From contig SIJG01000023.1 in assembly GCA_023374025.1 (NCBI GenBank), forward strand, positions 1,363,382 through 1,427,381: 64,000 bases of DNA, read 5' to 3'. The notes beneath the pieces are model-generated. The model saw only the letters and a program-made list of their open reading frames with translations. It searched no databases and was not told the DNA's origin. Positions 63,752 to 64,000 of this stretch are shown in pieces (within the stretch, counting starts at the first letter, position 1; every line of letters starts with the position of its first letter). Source of the stretch: Heterodera schachtii (lineage: Eukaryota; Nematoda; Chromadorea; Rhabditida; Heteroderidae). The position numbers were made by a program, and so were the translations under genes.

Positions 63752-63888
63752 TGTATATAAAGAAGTCAAACAGATTTTTTTCATTCATAATACCGCAGCA
63801 AAATGAATCGACGGTAAGAAATTTTTTGTAAAATTAAAATTTTCGTATTTACTCATACATTTTTTACGAATTTCAGTTGGCTTTGTAG
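63752..63888 (+). promoter_or_regulatory. Possible promoter and first exon of a gene running off the window
   Basis: GTATATAAAG at 63752 is a TATA box about 50 bases before ATG 63803 (MNRR, then an ACG|GTAAGA donor). A 62-base intron ends ATTTCAG at 63875. The next exon starts (TTGGCTTTGTAG) but is quickly entered by a C-rich element beginning TAGGGTTTGAGCCCCG at 63889. The gene, if real, is interrupted. Confidence 0.35.
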
Positions 63889-64000
63889 TAGGGTTTGAGC
63901 CCCGCCCCCGTCCCCGGGGACGTGACAGGTTTTTGGGGCTCACCCCCGTCCCCGTCCCCATGATTCAGACCCCCGCATCCCCCGCCCCCGCGACCTTCAC
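63889..64000. mobile_element. C-rich element, left end only
   Basis: TAGGGTTTGAGCCCCGCCCC resembles the TAGAG/TAGGG ends of the CCCGG-rich MITEs at 29400 and 51351 and the C-rich patch at 46775. The right end lies outside the window. Confidence 0.5.

Overview
The window looks like nuclear DNA of a plant-parasitic nematode, most likely a cyst nematode (Globodera/Heterodera group). This is inferred from short introns with TTTCAG-type acceptors, AT-rich spacers, and a tandem array of an F-box-like family whose conserved C-terminal block I associate with those genomes. No search was run. Nothing bacterial, plasmid-like or phage-like was seen.

0-29.2 kb: a head-to-tail (+ strand) array of one F-box-like gene family with a fixed five-exon layout: a short basic exon 1, an F-box-like exon 2, a helical/LRR-like exon 3, a C-terminal module in exon 4 and a small exon 5. 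Three members are complete and open (19887-21358, 22136-23581, 27377-29153), and one is open but cut by the window start (1-1251). Five are broken or truncated, and one fragment lies antisense near 26.8 kb. Between them sit three copies of a small Cys-containing gene, a possible 89-aa two-exon gene, and many non-autonomous transposons. Several transposons have exact 8-bp target-site duplications (TSDs), and one sits exactly on a splice acceptor.

29.3-37.1 kb: on the - strand, a gene for a predicted secreted protein of about 710 aa made of seven divergent ubiquitin-like domains, followed by a frameshifted paralogue.

38.9-53.0 kb: a His/Gln/Pro-rich reading frame (-), and two distant paralogues of an unrecognised family (39.5-40.2 kb +, 50.8-53.0 kb -) that share a last-exon start. 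There is a tRNA-Pro(TGG). A 6.6-kb block bounded by 350-bp inverted repeats holds LTR-retrotransposon debris, a 199-bp LTR and nested transposons.

53-64 kb: almost entirely repeats. These are a hAT-like element containing a 22-bp minisatellite and a hairpin, a 6.9-kb satellite of 57-bp monomers with a 340-bp higher-order period, and a 1.28-kb long-arm palindrome. The start of a possible gene with a TATA box lies at the right edge.

The picture is a fast birth-and-death locus of F-box-like and secreted ubiquitin-like genes. Both families point to the ubiquitin system, and the locus is heavily reshaped by hAT- and Tc1-type miniature elements.
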